From contig OZ244892.1 of NCBI GenBank assembly GCA_965221465.1, positions 3,596,001-3,660,000 of the forward strand: 64,000 bases of DNA, written 5' to 3'. The position numbers and the translations under genes were made by a program. The notes beneath the pieces are model-generated. The model saw nothing but the letters and a program-made list of their open reading frames with translations, was not told the origin of the DNA and did not search any database. The stretch's first letter is position 1. Every line of letters begins with the position of its first letter. Source of the stretch: Azophilus sp965221465 (GTDB lineage: Bacteria > Pseudomonadota > Gammaproteobacteria > Pseudomonadales > Azotimanducaceae). This document shows positions 9,011 to 17,977 of the stretch, one piece after another.

Positions 9011-9220
9011 CCGCATCCGTCACCAACTTCCTGCTGCGGACGCCGATGCACTCGCGCAAGCGTGGCCGTGTGTTTCGCTAAGGCTCTCCACCCGGTTTGA
9101 CATGTTGTCGAGTATGCCTGCACCGGCTTCCGGTCCGCGCGGCCGCGCTTGCAAGGCGCGATTTGCTTCAGCGACGAAACGTCGACGCCCTCGCGACGGA
9201 AGATGGTGAGACATGCGGGG
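9011..9220. repeat. Dispersed palindromic repeat, copy 3 (longest copy)
   Basis: The left arm, beginning CCGCATCCGTCACCAACTTC, and the right arm, ending GATGGTGAGACATGCGGGG, are imperfect inverted repeats around a roughly 90-bp centre. The right arm contains TTCAGCGACGAAACGTCGAC, also seen at 44990. With no ORF of its own it resembles a non-autonomous palindromic element. It fills most of the mnmE-mnmG gap. Confidence 0.75.
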
Positions 9221-9309
9221 TAACGGGTCGGGCCAGGTTGCGTGTTTACCGGATCGATGTTGGTTTTTCCCCGTAAAACAGACGGCCCATAGCTTTTGCA
9301 GTGCAAGAT

Positions 9310-9346
9310 TGTTCCGCGAGAGGAACATCTCCGTTGGCGTTATAAT
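9310..9346 (+). promoter_or_regulatory. Inverted repeat and -10 element upstream of mnmG
   Basis: TGTTCC-GCGAGA-GGAACA (9310-9327) is a perfect 6-bp-arm inverted repeat. A consensus TATAAT follows at 9341-9346. No good -35 hexamer lies at the right distance. The repeat covers the -35 zone, so it could be a protein-binding site. Confidence 0.4.
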
Positions 9347-9441
9347 CCGCGCCCCGCAAGCGAAGGGAATCCGGGAAGCGCCTGGCCTGACACCCACATG
9401 TACAGGCGCGGCCAGGGTGGTTCCTGCGATTGGTTCAACCG

Positions 9442-11361
9442 GTGAGCAACGCACAAACAAGCAGCAACGGATTCCTCGATCATCCGGAACGCTTCGACGT
9501 CATCGTCATCGGCGGCGGCCATGCCGGCACCGAGGCGGCGCTCGCATCAGCCCGAGTCGGCGCCTCGACGCTGCTTCTGACCCAGAGCATCGAGACGGTC
9601 GGCCAGATGTCCTGCAATCCGGCGATCGGCGGTATCGGCAAGAGCCACCTGGTTCGGGAGATCGATGCGCTCGACGGCGCCATGGCGCGGGCGGCGGATC
9701 TGGCCGGTATCCAGTTTCGCGTTCTCAATGCCAGCAAGGGGCCGGCCGTGCGCGCTACCCGGGCTCAGGCCGACCGGGCGCTCTATCGCGGCGCCATCCG
9801 AGCCATTGTCGAGCAGCAGGAAAACCTCAGGGTATTCCAGCAATCCGTGGTGGACCTGCTGGTGGAAGACAACGCGGTAGCCGGGGTGGTCACCGCCATG
9901 GGCCTGTCGTTTCGGGCGCCAGCGGTGGTGCTGGCCACGGGCACCTTTCTCGGCGGCAGGATCCACATCGGGTTCGAGAATCAACCGGGCGGCCGCGCCG
10001 GCGATGCACCGTCCAACGCGCTTGCGGAACGGCTGCGCGCCCTGCCGTTCCGTGTCGGGCGCTTGAAGACCGGCACGCCGCCGCGCATCGACCGCCGCAG
10101 CGTGGACTTTGCCGCATTGATCGAACAGCCGGGGGACGAACCCGTTCCCTATCTCTCGTTCCTCGGGCAGCCGCACCCGCGACAGGTTCCCTGTCATATC
10201 GCGGAGACGAATGGGCGCACCCACGAGATCATCCGGGCGGCGCTCGACCGCAGCCCGCTGTTCACCGGCGCCATCGAGGGCCCGGGGCCCCGCTATTGCC
10301 CGAGCATCGAAGACAAGGTGGTCCGCTTTGCCGAGCGGCAGCGCCACCAGGTGTTTGTCGAACCGGAAGGGCTCGAATCTGCGGAACTGTATCCCAACGG
10401 CATCTCCACGAGCTTGCCGTTCGATGTGCAGATTGCGCTGGTGCAATCCATGCGCGGCTTCGAACGGGCACATATCACGCGGCCCGGCTATGCCATCGAG
10501 TACGACTTTTTCGACCCGCGGGACCTCGAATATTCGCTGGAAACCCGAGCGTTACCCGGGCTTTTCTTCGCCGGACAGATCAACGGCACCACCGGCTACG
10601 AAGAAGCAGCGGCCCAGGGGCTGATTGCCGGGTTGAACGCTGCCCGGAAGGTGCAGCGGCAATGCCCGTGGTTTCCCCGAAGGGACGAAGCCTATATCGG
10701 TGTAATGATCGACGATCTGGTCAATCTCGGCGCGTCGGAGCCCTACCGCATGTTCACCAGTCGCGCCGAGTACCGGTTGCGCCTGCGCGAGGACAACGCC
10801 GACGTGCGGCTCACCGGCATCGGCCGCGAACTCGGTCTGGTGGGCGCCGAGCGCTGGCTCGCCCACGAACGCAAAATGGCGGCCCAGGCGAAGCTCCGCG
10901 CGCGCCTCGAGGCCGAACTCGTCAAGCCGGGCAGCGATGCCGCCATGCAACTCGAGGCGGCATCGGGATCGAAACTCGCCAGCGAAGTGAGGCTCATCGA
11001 TTTTCTCAAGCGGCCGGAGGCGACGATCGGGCAGGTGCTCGGCGTCCTTGGCGAGACGGATGCAGATGTGGAACTGCAGCGAAGTATCGAAACCGAGGTC
11101 AAGTACGAAGGCTACGTCAAGCGACAGGATGCGGAAATCGCCAAGATCCGGCGCAATGAAACCGTCGAACTGCCGGATGAGTTGGACTATGCGTCGATAC
11201 CGGGGCTGTCCATGGAATTGCGGCACAAGCTCGCAGAAGTTCGCCCCGCCACCCTGGCTCGCGCGGCGCGCATCCCCGGCATGACCCCGGCTGCGCTTTC
11301 GGTGCTGCTGGTGCATGCGACCCGGGACAACGCCGGCAAGAAACACGCGGCCACGTCCTGA
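9442..11361 (+). CDS. mnmG: tRNA uridine-5-carboxymethylaminomethyl modification enzyme MnmG (GidA)
   Basis: This FAD/NADH-dependent partner of MnmE has 639 residues from GTG 9442. The Rossmann motif VIVIGGGHAGTEAALA lies near the N-terminus, followed by the family signatures CNPAIGGIGKSHLVREIDAL, GRLKTGTPPRI and GQINGTTGYEEAAAQGL. The C-terminal helical domain that binds MnmE is present. TTG at 9430 is an alternative start 4 codons upstream. Confidence 0.96.
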   Translation: MSNAQTSSNGFLDHPERFDVIVIGGGHAGTEAALASARVGASTLLLTQSIETVGQMSCNPAIGGIGKSHLVREIDALDGAMARAADLAGIQFRVLNASKGPAVRATRAQADRALYRGAIRAIVEQQENLRVFQQSVVDLLVEDNAVAGVVTAMGLSFRAPAVVLATGTFLGGRIHIGFENQPGGRAGDAPSNALAERLRALPFRVGRLKTGTPPRIDRRSVDFAALIEQPGDEPVPYLSFLGQPHPRQVPCHIAETNGRTHEIIRAALDRSPLFTGAIEGPGPRYCPSIEDKVVRFAERQRHQVFVEPEGLESAELYPNGISTSLPFDVQIALVQSMRGFERAHITRPGYAIEYDFFDPRDLEYSLETRALPGLFFAGQINGTTGYEEAAAQGLIAGLNAARKVQRQCPWFPRRDEAYIGVMIDDLVNLGASEPYRMFTSRAEYRLRLREDNADVRLTGIGRELGLVGAERWLAHERKMAAQAKLRARLEAELVKPGSDAAMQLEAASGSKLASEVRLIDFLKRPEATIGQVLGVLGETDADVELQRSIETEVKYEGYVKRQDAEIAKIRRNETVELPDELDYASIPGLSMELRHKLAEVRPATLARAARIPGMTPAALSVLLVHATRDNAGKKHAATS

Positions 11362-11371
11362 CGCAAGCGGG

Positions 11372-12091
11372 TTGGCGAAATCAGTTGCCAGAACAGACCC
11401 GCTCGCTGGAGCGCTGCAGCGCCTGGGCGTGCGGCTCGATGGCTCCGGGTTGCAGTCGCTCGAATCCTACCGGGCGCTGGTCGCACGCTGGAACCGGACG
11501 GCCGGGCTGGTCTCGAGGAATGACCTTGGGCGGTTTTTCGAACGGCACGTCCTGGACAGCCTGATACTGGCCCCGATGATCCGCGAGCGGGAGAAGTGCA
11601 ACGGCGAATTCGAACGTGCGGGGGGCGATGCTGTCGATGCCGCTCCCCTGCCGATTGCCGATTTCGGTTCCGGAGGCGGGCTGCCGGGTATTCCGCTTGC
11701 CATTGCGCTGCCCATGCTGACGTTTACGCTCATCGATCGCAGCGAAAAGAAGGTGCGCTTCTTGCGGCGCGCACGGGACGAACTTAAATTGGCAAACGTC
11801 CGGGTGCTGTGCGCGGACGTCCGACGATTGCAGGGTTGGACGTGCCGCGCGGTCGTCGCCCGGGCAGCGATGCCGTTGCGGCTCTTGTGGACCGAGTCGC
11901 GGGCGGTACTGGCGCCGGGGGGTTACCTGCTGGTACTCGACAGGATCGTGCAATCCCGGGAACCGCCGGAATCCGATCTGGCAGACCTGCAGAAGCAGTG
12001 CGAGCGCGCATCGATTCGGCGGCACTGGACGGAGATGCCCCAGTCCGGCGGCTGGCATGGCGTTCTGGATATACGGGAGGTGAACCCTTGA
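11372..12091 (+). CDS. rsmG: 16S rRNA (guanine-527-N7)-methyltransferase RsmG (GidB)
   Basis: RsmG methylates G527 of 16S rRNA using S-adenosylmethionine. The binding motif IADFGSGGGLPGIPLAI is clear, as is the N-terminal segment YRALVARWNRTAGL. A TTG start at 11372 gives 239 residues, already longer than the 207 of E. coli, because of extra sequence between the first helices and the SAM motif. ATG at 11315 would overlap mnmG by 47 bases. The stop overlaps the parA TTG start. Confidence 0.9.
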   Translation: MAKSVARTDPLAGALQRLGVRLDGSGLQSLESYRALVARWNRTAGLVSRNDLGRFFERHVLDSLILAPMIREREKCNGEFERAGGDAVDAAPLPIADFGSGGGLPGIPLAIALPMLTFTLIDRSEKKVRFLRRARDELKLANVRVLCADVRRLQGWTCRAVVARAAMPLRLLWTESRAVLAPGGYLLVLDRIVQSREPPESDLADLQKQCERASIRRHWTEMPQSGGWHGVLDIREVNP

Positions 12092-12867
12092 CTCGGGTGA
12101 TCGCGGTCGCGAACCAGAAGGGCGGTGTCGGCAAGACGACCACCAGCCTGAATCTGGGCGCCTCGCTGGCGGTGAGCGGCAGCAAGGTGCTGCTGATCGA
12201 CCTCGACCCGCAGGGTAACGCGACCACCGGCGCCGGCATCGAGAAAAACGAACTCGAGCGCTCGGTGTACGATTGGTTGATCGACGATGCCGGCGCGGCG
12301 TCCATCATCTGGCAATGTCCGGGTTCGTTCGATCTCGCGCCGGCAAACGGCGACCTGACCGCAGCCGAAGTGGCGCTGATTCGTGAAGTTCGCCGTGAAG
12401 TCCGGCTGCGTCAACGCCTTTCCACCATGACGGCTTCCTACGACTATGTCTTCATCGACTGCCCGCCTTCACTCAACGTGTTGACGCTGAACGCACTGGT
12501 GGCCGCGGATGGGGTGCTGATTCCGATGCAGTGCGAGTATTTTGCTCTCGAAGGCCTCGCCGCCTTGCTCGGAACCATCGAGGAAGTGCGGCGGCGTACC
12601 AATCCGGGGCTCGAGATCGAGGGGGTGCTGCGGACGATGTACGATCCGCGCAACAGGCTGACGCTGGAAGTTTCGCGCCAGCTTCTTGAGCATTTCGGCG
12701 AGGCGGTGTTCCGAACCGTCATCCCGCGCAATGTTCGCCTGGCGGAGGCGCCGAGTCACGGGCGGCCCGTCATCTTCTACGACCGGCTCTCCCGGGGGGC
12801 GGTGGCCTACCAGGCGCTCGCCGGGGAGCTTGCGCACAAGTACCCGGCTGCAGCCGGTTCCAGGTAG
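12088..12867 (+). CDS. parA: Chromosome partitioning ATPase ParA (Soj)
   Basis: ParA is a Walker-type ATPase that moves ParB-parS complexes. Its 259 residues contain the deviant Walker A KGGVGKTT at about 11-18, LLIDLDPQGNATTG, and YVFIDCPPSLN. The TTG start at 12088 has GGAGG 7 bases upstream and overlaps the rsmG stop (TTGA), so the two are translationally coupled. The frame is open further upstream, but that sequence is rsmG. parB follows after 62 bp. Confidence 0.96.
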   Translation: MTRVIAVANQKGGVGKTTTSLNLGASLAVSGSKVLLIDLDPQGNATTGAGIEKNELERSVYDWLIDDAGAASIIWQCPGSFDLAPANGDLTAAEVALIREVRREVRLRQRLSTMTASYDYVFIDCPPSLNVLTLNALVAADGVLIPMQCEYFALEGLAALLGTIEEVRRRTNPGLEIEGVLRTMYDPRNRLTLEVSRQLLEHFGEAVFRTVIPRNVRLAEAPSHGRPVIFYDRLSRGAVAYQALAGELAHKYPAAAGSR

Positions 12868-12929
12868 GCGCGGCTTTCCAATGCGGCTATTCTTGCCGGG
12901 TCGCGAGCAAACCGAGAGGCCCTGATCGA

Positions 12930-13775
12930 ATGAGCAACCGACGTTTGGGCAGGGGGCTCGACGCGCTGATGGGCCCCGAGTTCGAACCGGCAGAGCAGCC
13001 GGAAGGCCAGGCGACGGTTCCGCTCGACGAGATTCACCCGAGCCGCAATCAGCCGCGGCGTACCTTTCACACCGAATCCCTGGCGGAGCTGGCTCAATCG
13101 ATAAAGGCCCAGGGCCTGATGCAGCCCGTGCTGCTGCGACCGCGCCCTCAGGGAGGCTACGAACTCGTTGCCGGGGAACGGCGCTGGCGTGCTGCGGGGC
13201 TGGCGGGCCTGCGCGACGTGCCTGCGGTGATCCGGGAGGTCACGGACCAGCAGGCATCGGTGATGGCGCTGATCGAGAACATACAGCGCGAAGACCTGAA
13301 GCCACTCGATGAAGCGGGCGCACTGCAGCGGCTGCATGACGAATTCGGCCTGACCCACCAGGAAGTGGCGGACGCGGTGGGCAAATCGCGCACGGCAGTG
13401 ACCAACACACTGCGCCTCCTCGGCCTGGAAACGGCGGTTCGGCAACTGCTGGACGAGGGCGCGCTGGAAATGGGCCACGCCCGAGCGCTCGTGGTGTTGC
13501 CGGCCGGAACCCAGGCCAGCGCCGCGCGCACCATCGTCGCCAAGGGCCTGAACGTGCGCCAGACCGAGGCGTTGGCGCGACGCCTGTTAAAGGGTGACGG
13601 CGGCAGGAAATCGCCCCAGGTCAAGGATGGTGACACCCTTGCATTGGAACGGTCGTTGGCCGAGCGGCTCGGCGCGCCGGTGTCGATCCGCCACAACGCC
13701 AGGGGACGGGGCCAGGTGACCATCAGCTACGCATCGCTGGATGAACTCGACGGCATCCTGACCCGCCTCGGATGA
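12930..13775 (+). CDS. parB: Chromosome partitioning protein ParB (Spo0J)
   Basis: ParB is a CTP-dependent clamp that loads at parS. Its 281 residues start with the typical MSNRRLGRGLDALMG. The CTPase boxes include HPSRNQPRRTF and GERRWRAAGLAG, followed by ALIENIQREDLKPLDEA and a helix-turn-helix (THQEVADAVGKSRTAVTNTLR). The C-terminal dimer domain ends DELDGILTRLG. Its likely target is the parS at 71-86. Confidence 0.96.
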   Translation: MSNRRLGRGLDALMGPEFEPAEQPEGQATVPLDEIHPSRNQPRRTFHTESLAELAQSIKAQGLMQPVLLRPRPQGGYELVAGERRWRAAGLAGLRDVPAVIREVTDQQASVMALIENIQREDLKPLDEAGALQRLHDEFGLTHQEVADAVGKSRTAVTNTLRLLGLETAVRQLLDEGALEMGHARALVVLPAGTQASAARTIVAKGLNVRQTEALARRLLKGDGGRKSPQVKDGDTLALERSLAERLGAPVSIRHNARGRGQVTISYASLDELDGILTRLG

Positions 13776-13875
13776 ACCGGGGCGCACCAGCCGTGCAGAT
13801 TTCGGCCCGTTCGCCGACGTCCATTTCGCAGGAAACAACGCCTTCGCAAGAAACAATGCAAAGAGGCCCGATCGA

Positions 13876-14649
13876 ATGAAGGTGCAATCGACCACCAGCG
13901 ACCGAGTGACCCTGGTCACCATCGACAGGCCGGAAGTCCGCAATGCAGTGGATGGAGAAACGGCAGACGAGCTTGCCGAGGCATTCAGCCGATTCGATGC
14001 CGACGCCGCCGCGGATGTCGCGGTGCTCACCGGCGCCGCCGGCGTATTTTGCGCAGGAGCAGACCTGAAGGCCGTCGCCGGCGCGTCGAATCCGCCGCGA
14101 TTGCGGCCGGAAGGCAACGGGCCGCTGGGCTGCACGCGCATGCTGTTGTCGAAACCGGTCATTGCGGCAGTGGAAGGGTTTGCCGTGGCGGGCGGGTTGG
14201 AACTCGCGCTCTGGTGCGACCTGAGGGTGGCGGCCCGGGACGCCGTGTTCGGGGTCTACTGCCGCCGCTGGGGCGTGCCGCTGGTGGATGGCGGCACCAT
14301 TCGCCTCCCCCGGGCCATCGGCCACAGCCACGCCCTCGACATGATCCTGACTGGGCGCGGGGTGAGCGGCGAGGAAGCGAAAGCCATGGGGCTGGCCAAC
14401 CGGTTGACGCCTCCCGGGGAAGCCCTGGACGGAGCGCTGGATTTGGCCCGGAGCCTGGTTGCCTTTCCCCAGCTCTGCATGCGCAACGACAGGCTCTCGT
14501 CGTATCGGCAATGGGGCCTGCCCATGGATGCAGCGTTACGGGAAGAGACACGCCTGGGTCTCGAGGTGATCGACTCGGGCGAAACCCGCAAAGGCGCTGC
14601 TCGCTTCGCCGCGGGCAAGGGACGGCACGGCAATTTCGAGTCGATTTAG
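13876..14649 (+). CDS. Crotonase-superfamily protein (enoyl-CoA hydratase-like)
   Basis: This 257-residue crotonase-fold protein has the oxyanion-hole segments GVFCAGADLKA and EGFAVAGGLELALWCDLRV. The position that holds the second catalytic Glu in true hydratases reads GVPLVDGGT, so it may catalyse another acyl-CoA reaction. AAAGAGG lies before ATG 13876. It stands between parB and the atp promoter, an uncommon place for a lipid gene, and is probably its own unit. Confidence 0.8.
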   Translation: MKVQSTTSDRVTLVTIDRPEVRNAVDGETADELAEAFSRFDADAAADVAVLTGAAGVFCAGADLKAVAGASNPPRLRPEGNGPLGCTRMLLSKPVIAAVEGFAVAGGLELALWCDLRVAARDAVFGVYCRRWGVPLVDGGTIRLPRAIGHSHALDMILTGRGVSGEEAKAMGLANRLTPPGEALDGALDLARSLVAFPQLCMRNDRLSSYRQWGLPMDAALREETRLGLEVIDSGETRKGAARFAAGKGRHGNFESI

Positions 14650-14699
14650 CGGCCGGAAACGCCACGCAACCGCTCTATTTTCGCCTGGTTGAATCCGCG

Positions 14700-14728
14700 T
14701 TGAATGCGCCGGGACGCATCCGTATAAT
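14700..14728 (+). promoter_or_regulatory. sigma70 promoter of the atp operon
   Basis: TTGAAT (14700-14705) and a perfect TATAAT (14723-14728) are separated by 17 bases. The site is about 75 bases before atpI and after the crotonase stop. Confidence 0.75.
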
Positions 14729-14803
14729 GCGCGCCGCCTTCGGCCCGGCCTGACAGGGTTTCCTGATCGGTCGTGCGCAACGAGCCACGAGTGGCCCGAG
14801 AGC

Positions 14804-15160
14804 ATGGGTCTGGCTTATCGAATCGTCATAGTGCAGCTTGCCGCAGCCCTGGCGGCGGCGCTGGTTTTGTTGCTCGTTGCAGTGGCAGAGGCGTTTGCGG
14901 CGCTTTTGGGCAGCCTCGTCTGCATCGTGCCGACGGCCGGATTCGCGGTTTGCGCCACGCGCTGGCGAAAACCCGGGGCGATTGTCGCGGCGGGGGCCTT
15001 GAAGCCGATGACGACGGTCGGCCTGATGGTGGCGGTGCTTGTATTGGTGAAGCCGCCGCCGCTCGGGTTCTTCGCCGGGCTGGCCGCGGCGCATCTGGCG
15101 TATCTGGCGGCGCCGTTCCTGGACCGGAACGGGTCACGGGATAAAGGCCGCCGCCCATAG
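14804..15160 (+). CDS. atpI: ATP synthase accessory protein AtpI
   Basis: AtpI is a small membrane protein that helps assemble the c-ring. Its 118 residues form about four hydrophobic segments (YRIVIVQLAAALAAALVLLL first) with a basic loop (TRWRKPG) and a charged tail (DRNGSRDKGRRP). Family sequence is weakly conserved, so the call depends largely on position as first gene before atpB. A 247-bp non-coding gap follows. Confidence 0.8.
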   Translation: MGLAYRIVIVQLAAALAAALVLLLVAVAEAFAALLGSLVCIVPTAGFAVCATRWRKPGAIVAAGALKPMTTVGLMVAVLVLVKPPPLGFFAGLAAAHLAYLAAPFLDRNGSRDKGRRP

Positions 15161-15407
15161 GGGGCTGACGGGGCGATGCCCCAGGGTGACAAGATGACGG
15201 TGCACGGTTGTATGCGTGCCTCATATTGCGGTTTGAATTTCGAACAACGAGGCCCCAAATAGGGCTTGGAGCATGTCCCTCGGCGACGGCCGCGCGAATA
15301 CACGGCCTGGCGGGTGGTTCCATGCCGGACTCGGCAGCGATGAAGCTGGGGCGCGTTTGACGCTGACTCTAACGCTCCTGCATACGAGCGGGGATTGACA
15401 AGACAAG

Positions 15408-16259
15408 ATGGCATCGGGTGAAACCCAGACAAGCGTCGAGTACATCAGGCATCACCTGACGAATCTCACCTATGGCCAGCATCCGGACGGCACCTGGGGG
15501 TTCGCCCATTCCGCCGAGGAAGCGCTGGCCATGGGGTTCTGGTCCATCCACGTCGACTCCATGGGCTGGTCCATCGGTCTCGGGCTGATCTTCCTTTATC
15601 TGTTCCGCCGCGCCGCCAGGCGGGCGACGGCCGGCGTTCCCGGCGGTTTGCAGAACTTCGTCGAGATCATCGTCGATTTCATCGACGACACGACGCAAAG
15701 CATCTTCAACCACAAGAACGATCTGGTGGCGCCCCTGGCGCTGACGATCTTCGTCTGGGTGTTCCTCATGAACCTCATGGACCTGGTGCCCGTCGACTGG
15801 ATACCGATGCTCGCCGCCTCCCTCGGGGTGCATTACATGAAGATCGTGCCGACCACTGACCCCAACATCACCATGTCCATGGCCCTTTCGGTCTTCGGGC
15901 TGATTCTCTACTACAGCGTGGCGCGCAAGGGCCTGGTCGGGTTCCTGAAGGAGTTGTCGTTTCACCCCTTCCCGTCGAAGCTGGCGATACCCGTCAACTT
16001 CGTGCTGGAAATGGTGACGCTGATCGCCAAGCCGCTATCCCTGGGGCTGCGGCTCTTCGGCAACCTGTATGCGGGCGAGATGATCTTCGTGCTCATCGCC
16101 CTGATGTTCACCGGCGGCATCGTCTTCGCGCTTGCCGGCGGCGTCTTCCAGTGGGTCTGGGCGGCGTTTCACCTCATCGTGATCACCTTGCAGGCATTCG
16201 TGTTTGCGGTTCTGACCGTCGTCTACCTGGCCCAGGCTCACGATACGGAAGAGCACTAG
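15408..16259 (+). CDS. atpB: ATP synthase F0 subunit a
   Basis: Subunit a forms the proton half-channels against the c-ring. Its 283 residues include several membrane helices. The essential Arg is in LGLRLFGNLYAGE, and the last helices (FHLIVITLQAFVFAVLTVVY) are typical. The ATG at 15408 follows a 247-bp spacer from atpI. Confidence 0.96.
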   Translation: MASGETQTSVEYIRHHLTNLTYGQHPDGTWGFAHSAEEALAMGFWSIHVDSMGWSIGLGLIFLYLFRRAARRATAGVPGGLQNFVEIIVDFIDDTTQSIFNHKNDLVAPLALTIFVWVFLMNLMDLVPVDWIPMLAASLGVHYMKIVPTTDPNITMSMALSVFGLILYYSVARKGLVGFLKELSFHPFPSKLAIPVNFVLEMVTLIAKPLSLGLRLFGNLYAGEMIFVLIALMFTGGIVFALAGGVFQWVWAAFHLIVITLQAFVFAVLTVVYLAQAHDTEEH

Positions 16260-16332
16260 CCGCGAAGAAAATATCCAACGGGACAGTCGCCCGAAGGATG
16301 GGCGGCAACAACATTCGAAACTTGGAGCGACA

Positions 16333-16566
16333 ATGGAATTAGCAGTTCTTCTTTACGTAGCGGGCGGCCTGATGCTGGGCCTCGGCGCCGTGGGCGCAGC
16401 CATCGGTGTCGGCGTTCTCGGCGGCAAGTTCCTGGAGGGCGTTGCCCGGCAGCCCGAATTGCTGCCCATGCTGCGCACCCAACTCTTCATCGTGCTCGGC
16501 CTGGTCGACGCGGTGCCCATGATTGCGGTCGGCATCGGGCTCTACGCACTGTTTGCCGTAGCCTGA
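16333..16566 (+). CDS. atpE: ATP synthase F0 subunit c
   Basis: This 77-residue hairpin is the proton-carrying rotor subunit. Helix 1 carries GAAIGVGVLGGKFLEG, the polar loop is ARQPEL, and helix 2 carries the proton-binding Asp in LVDAVPMIAVG. The motif pattern indicates a proton-coupled rather than sodium-coupled ring. TTGGAGCGACA lies before the ATG. Confidence 0.97.
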   Translation: MELAVLLYVAGGLMLGLGAVGAAIGVGVLGGKFLEGVARQPELLPMLRTQLFIVLGLVDAVPMIAVGIGLYALFAVA

Positions 16567-16598
16567 GTGCCGCGGCCAGAACGGATCGGGAGTAAGCG

Positions 16599-17069
16599 AT
16601 GAACCTCAACCTGACTCTCCTCGGCCAGAGCCTGACGTTCTTTCTGTTCGCCTGGTTCTGCATGAAGTTCATCTGGCCGTTGCTGAAGAACGCCATGCGC
16701 GAGCGCCAGGAAACCATCGCCCAGGGTCTGGCGGCCGGCGAGGAAGCCGAACGCAAGCTTGCCGAAGCCGAGAGCGGTGCTGAAGAGGAACGCGCCCAGG
16801 CGAAAGCCGAGGCGGCGCAGATCATCGAGCAGGCGCGCCAGCGCGCCGGCCAGATGATCGAGGAAGCCAGAGTCGAAGCCCGGGAAGAGGGCGAGCGCCT
16901 GGTGGAGGCGGCCCGCTCGGAGATCGACCAGGAAGTGAACCGCGCCCGGGAGGCCTTGCGCGTCCAGGTGGCGGCACTGGCCGTGAGCGGCGCCGAAAAG
17001 GTGCTGGGCGAAACCATCGATGCCAGCCGCCACAGCCAGATGCTCGAACGCCTGGCGGCGGAACTGTAG
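16599..17069 (+). CDS. atpF: ATP synthase F0 subunit b
   Basis: This is the peripheral stalk subunit, 156 residues as in E. coli. An N-terminal membrane helix (LGQSLTFFLFAWFCMKFIWP) is followed by a long charged coiled coil rich in Ala, Glu and Arg. The C-terminus (VSGAEKVLGETIDASRH) binds delta. Confidence 0.96.
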   Translation: MNLNLTLLGQSLTFFLFAWFCMKFIWPLLKNAMRERQETIAQGLAAGEEAERKLAEAESGAEEERAQAKAEAAQIIEQARQRAGQMIEEARVEAREEGERLVEAARSEIDQEVNRAREALRVQVAALAVSGAEKVLGETIDASRHSQMLERLAAEL

Positions 17070-17087
17070 AGACGGGGCGGCAGGTTC

Positions 17088-17627
17088 ATGGCAGAACTCG
17101 CAACGCTCGCACGGCCCTATGCCGGCGCGGTGTTCTCCCTGGCCCGGGAGAGCGGCGCGCTCGATGGCTGGGCACGGCGCCTCGGTATCATGGCCGCCGC
17201 CGCGGACGAAGAGCGGGTACGCACGCTGCTGGAGTCGCCCGAGGTGCCGGCGGAACAGAAGGCGTACCGTCTGGCGGAAGTGTGCGGCGACGAAGTGGAC
17301 GACCGCGGCCGCAAGTTCCTGCTCGTTCTGGCGCAAAACGGCCGGCTCGGGCTGCTAGGTGAGATATCCCGACGTTTCGATGAATTGAAGGCGGCCGAGG
17401 AGCGGAATCTTGACGTCGAGGTGCTCTCGACGTTTCCGCTCACCGATGCCCAGGCCGAACGCCTGAGCGATGCGCTCAAGGCCAGATTCGACAAGGAAGT
17501 TCGGCTCGTCAGCGACGTCGACCCGAGCCTGCTCGGCGGCGCCATCGTGCGGGCCGGGGACACGGTCATCGACGGCTCGGTGCGCGGCAGGCTGGACAAG
17601 CTGGCCGAGTCACTGGCCAGGGTGTAA
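17088..17627 (+). CDS. atpH: ATP synthase F1 subunit delta
   Basis: This subunit links the b stalk to the alpha3beta3 head. It has 179 residues. The N-terminal domain begins LARPYAGAVFSLARE, and the C-terminal signature DPSLLGGAIVRAGDTVIDGSVRGRL is clear. After its stop the operon is interrupted by 350 bp of 88-bp tandem repeats before atpA. Confidence 0.95.
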   Translation: MAELATLARPYAGAVFSLARESGALDGWARRLGIMAAAADEERVRTLLESPEVPAEQKAYRLAEVCGDEVDDRGRKFLLVLAQNGRLGLLGEISRRFDELKAAEERNLDVEVLSTFPLTDAQAERLSDALKARFDKEVRLVSDVDPSLLGGAIVRAGDTVIDGSVRGRLDKLAESLARV

Positions 17628-17697
17628 GCGCCCGACACGCCGGGCAGGAAAGCGGCGGTCGGTTGCGAACGGGACACGTCTCGAGAGGCGGCCCATC

Positions 17698-17977
17698 AAC
17701 AAGAGGACCAACGGGGCGATGCGCCGGCCCGACAGTAATGCGGCGCCCGGGTGCGGACTCGAAACGGGAGTAACGGTGACCCGCGAACAAGAGGACAAAC
17801 GGTGGGATGCGCTGCCCCAACAGTAATGCGGCGCCCGGGTGCGACCTCGCAACAGGAGTAATCGTGACCCGCGAACAAGAGGACAAACGAAGGAATGCGC
17901 CGACCCGAAACTAAAGTGGCGCCCGGGTGCGACCTCGATAGGAGAGTAATCGTGACCCGCGAACAAGAGGAACAGAC
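17698..17977 (+). repeat. 88-bp tandem repeat array (3 units plus partial) before atpA
   Basis: Units start at 17698, 17786 and 17874, each with AACAAGAGGA. The next copy of this string, at 17962, is the atpA ribosome-binding region itself. Each unit has GAGG followed by an ATG a few bases later, then GGCGCCCGGGTGCG and an A-rich GGAG..GTGACCCGCG segment. Since 88 is not a multiple of 3, the units do not encode one repetitive protein. Bases 17628-17697 hold no feature I can support. Confidence 0.9.

Noticed and set aside
9310..9327. Second parS (variant TGTTCC...GGAACA)
   Set aside because: The arms match the Pseudomonas-type parS, but the spacing is 18 rather than 16 bases and the CACGTG core is absent.
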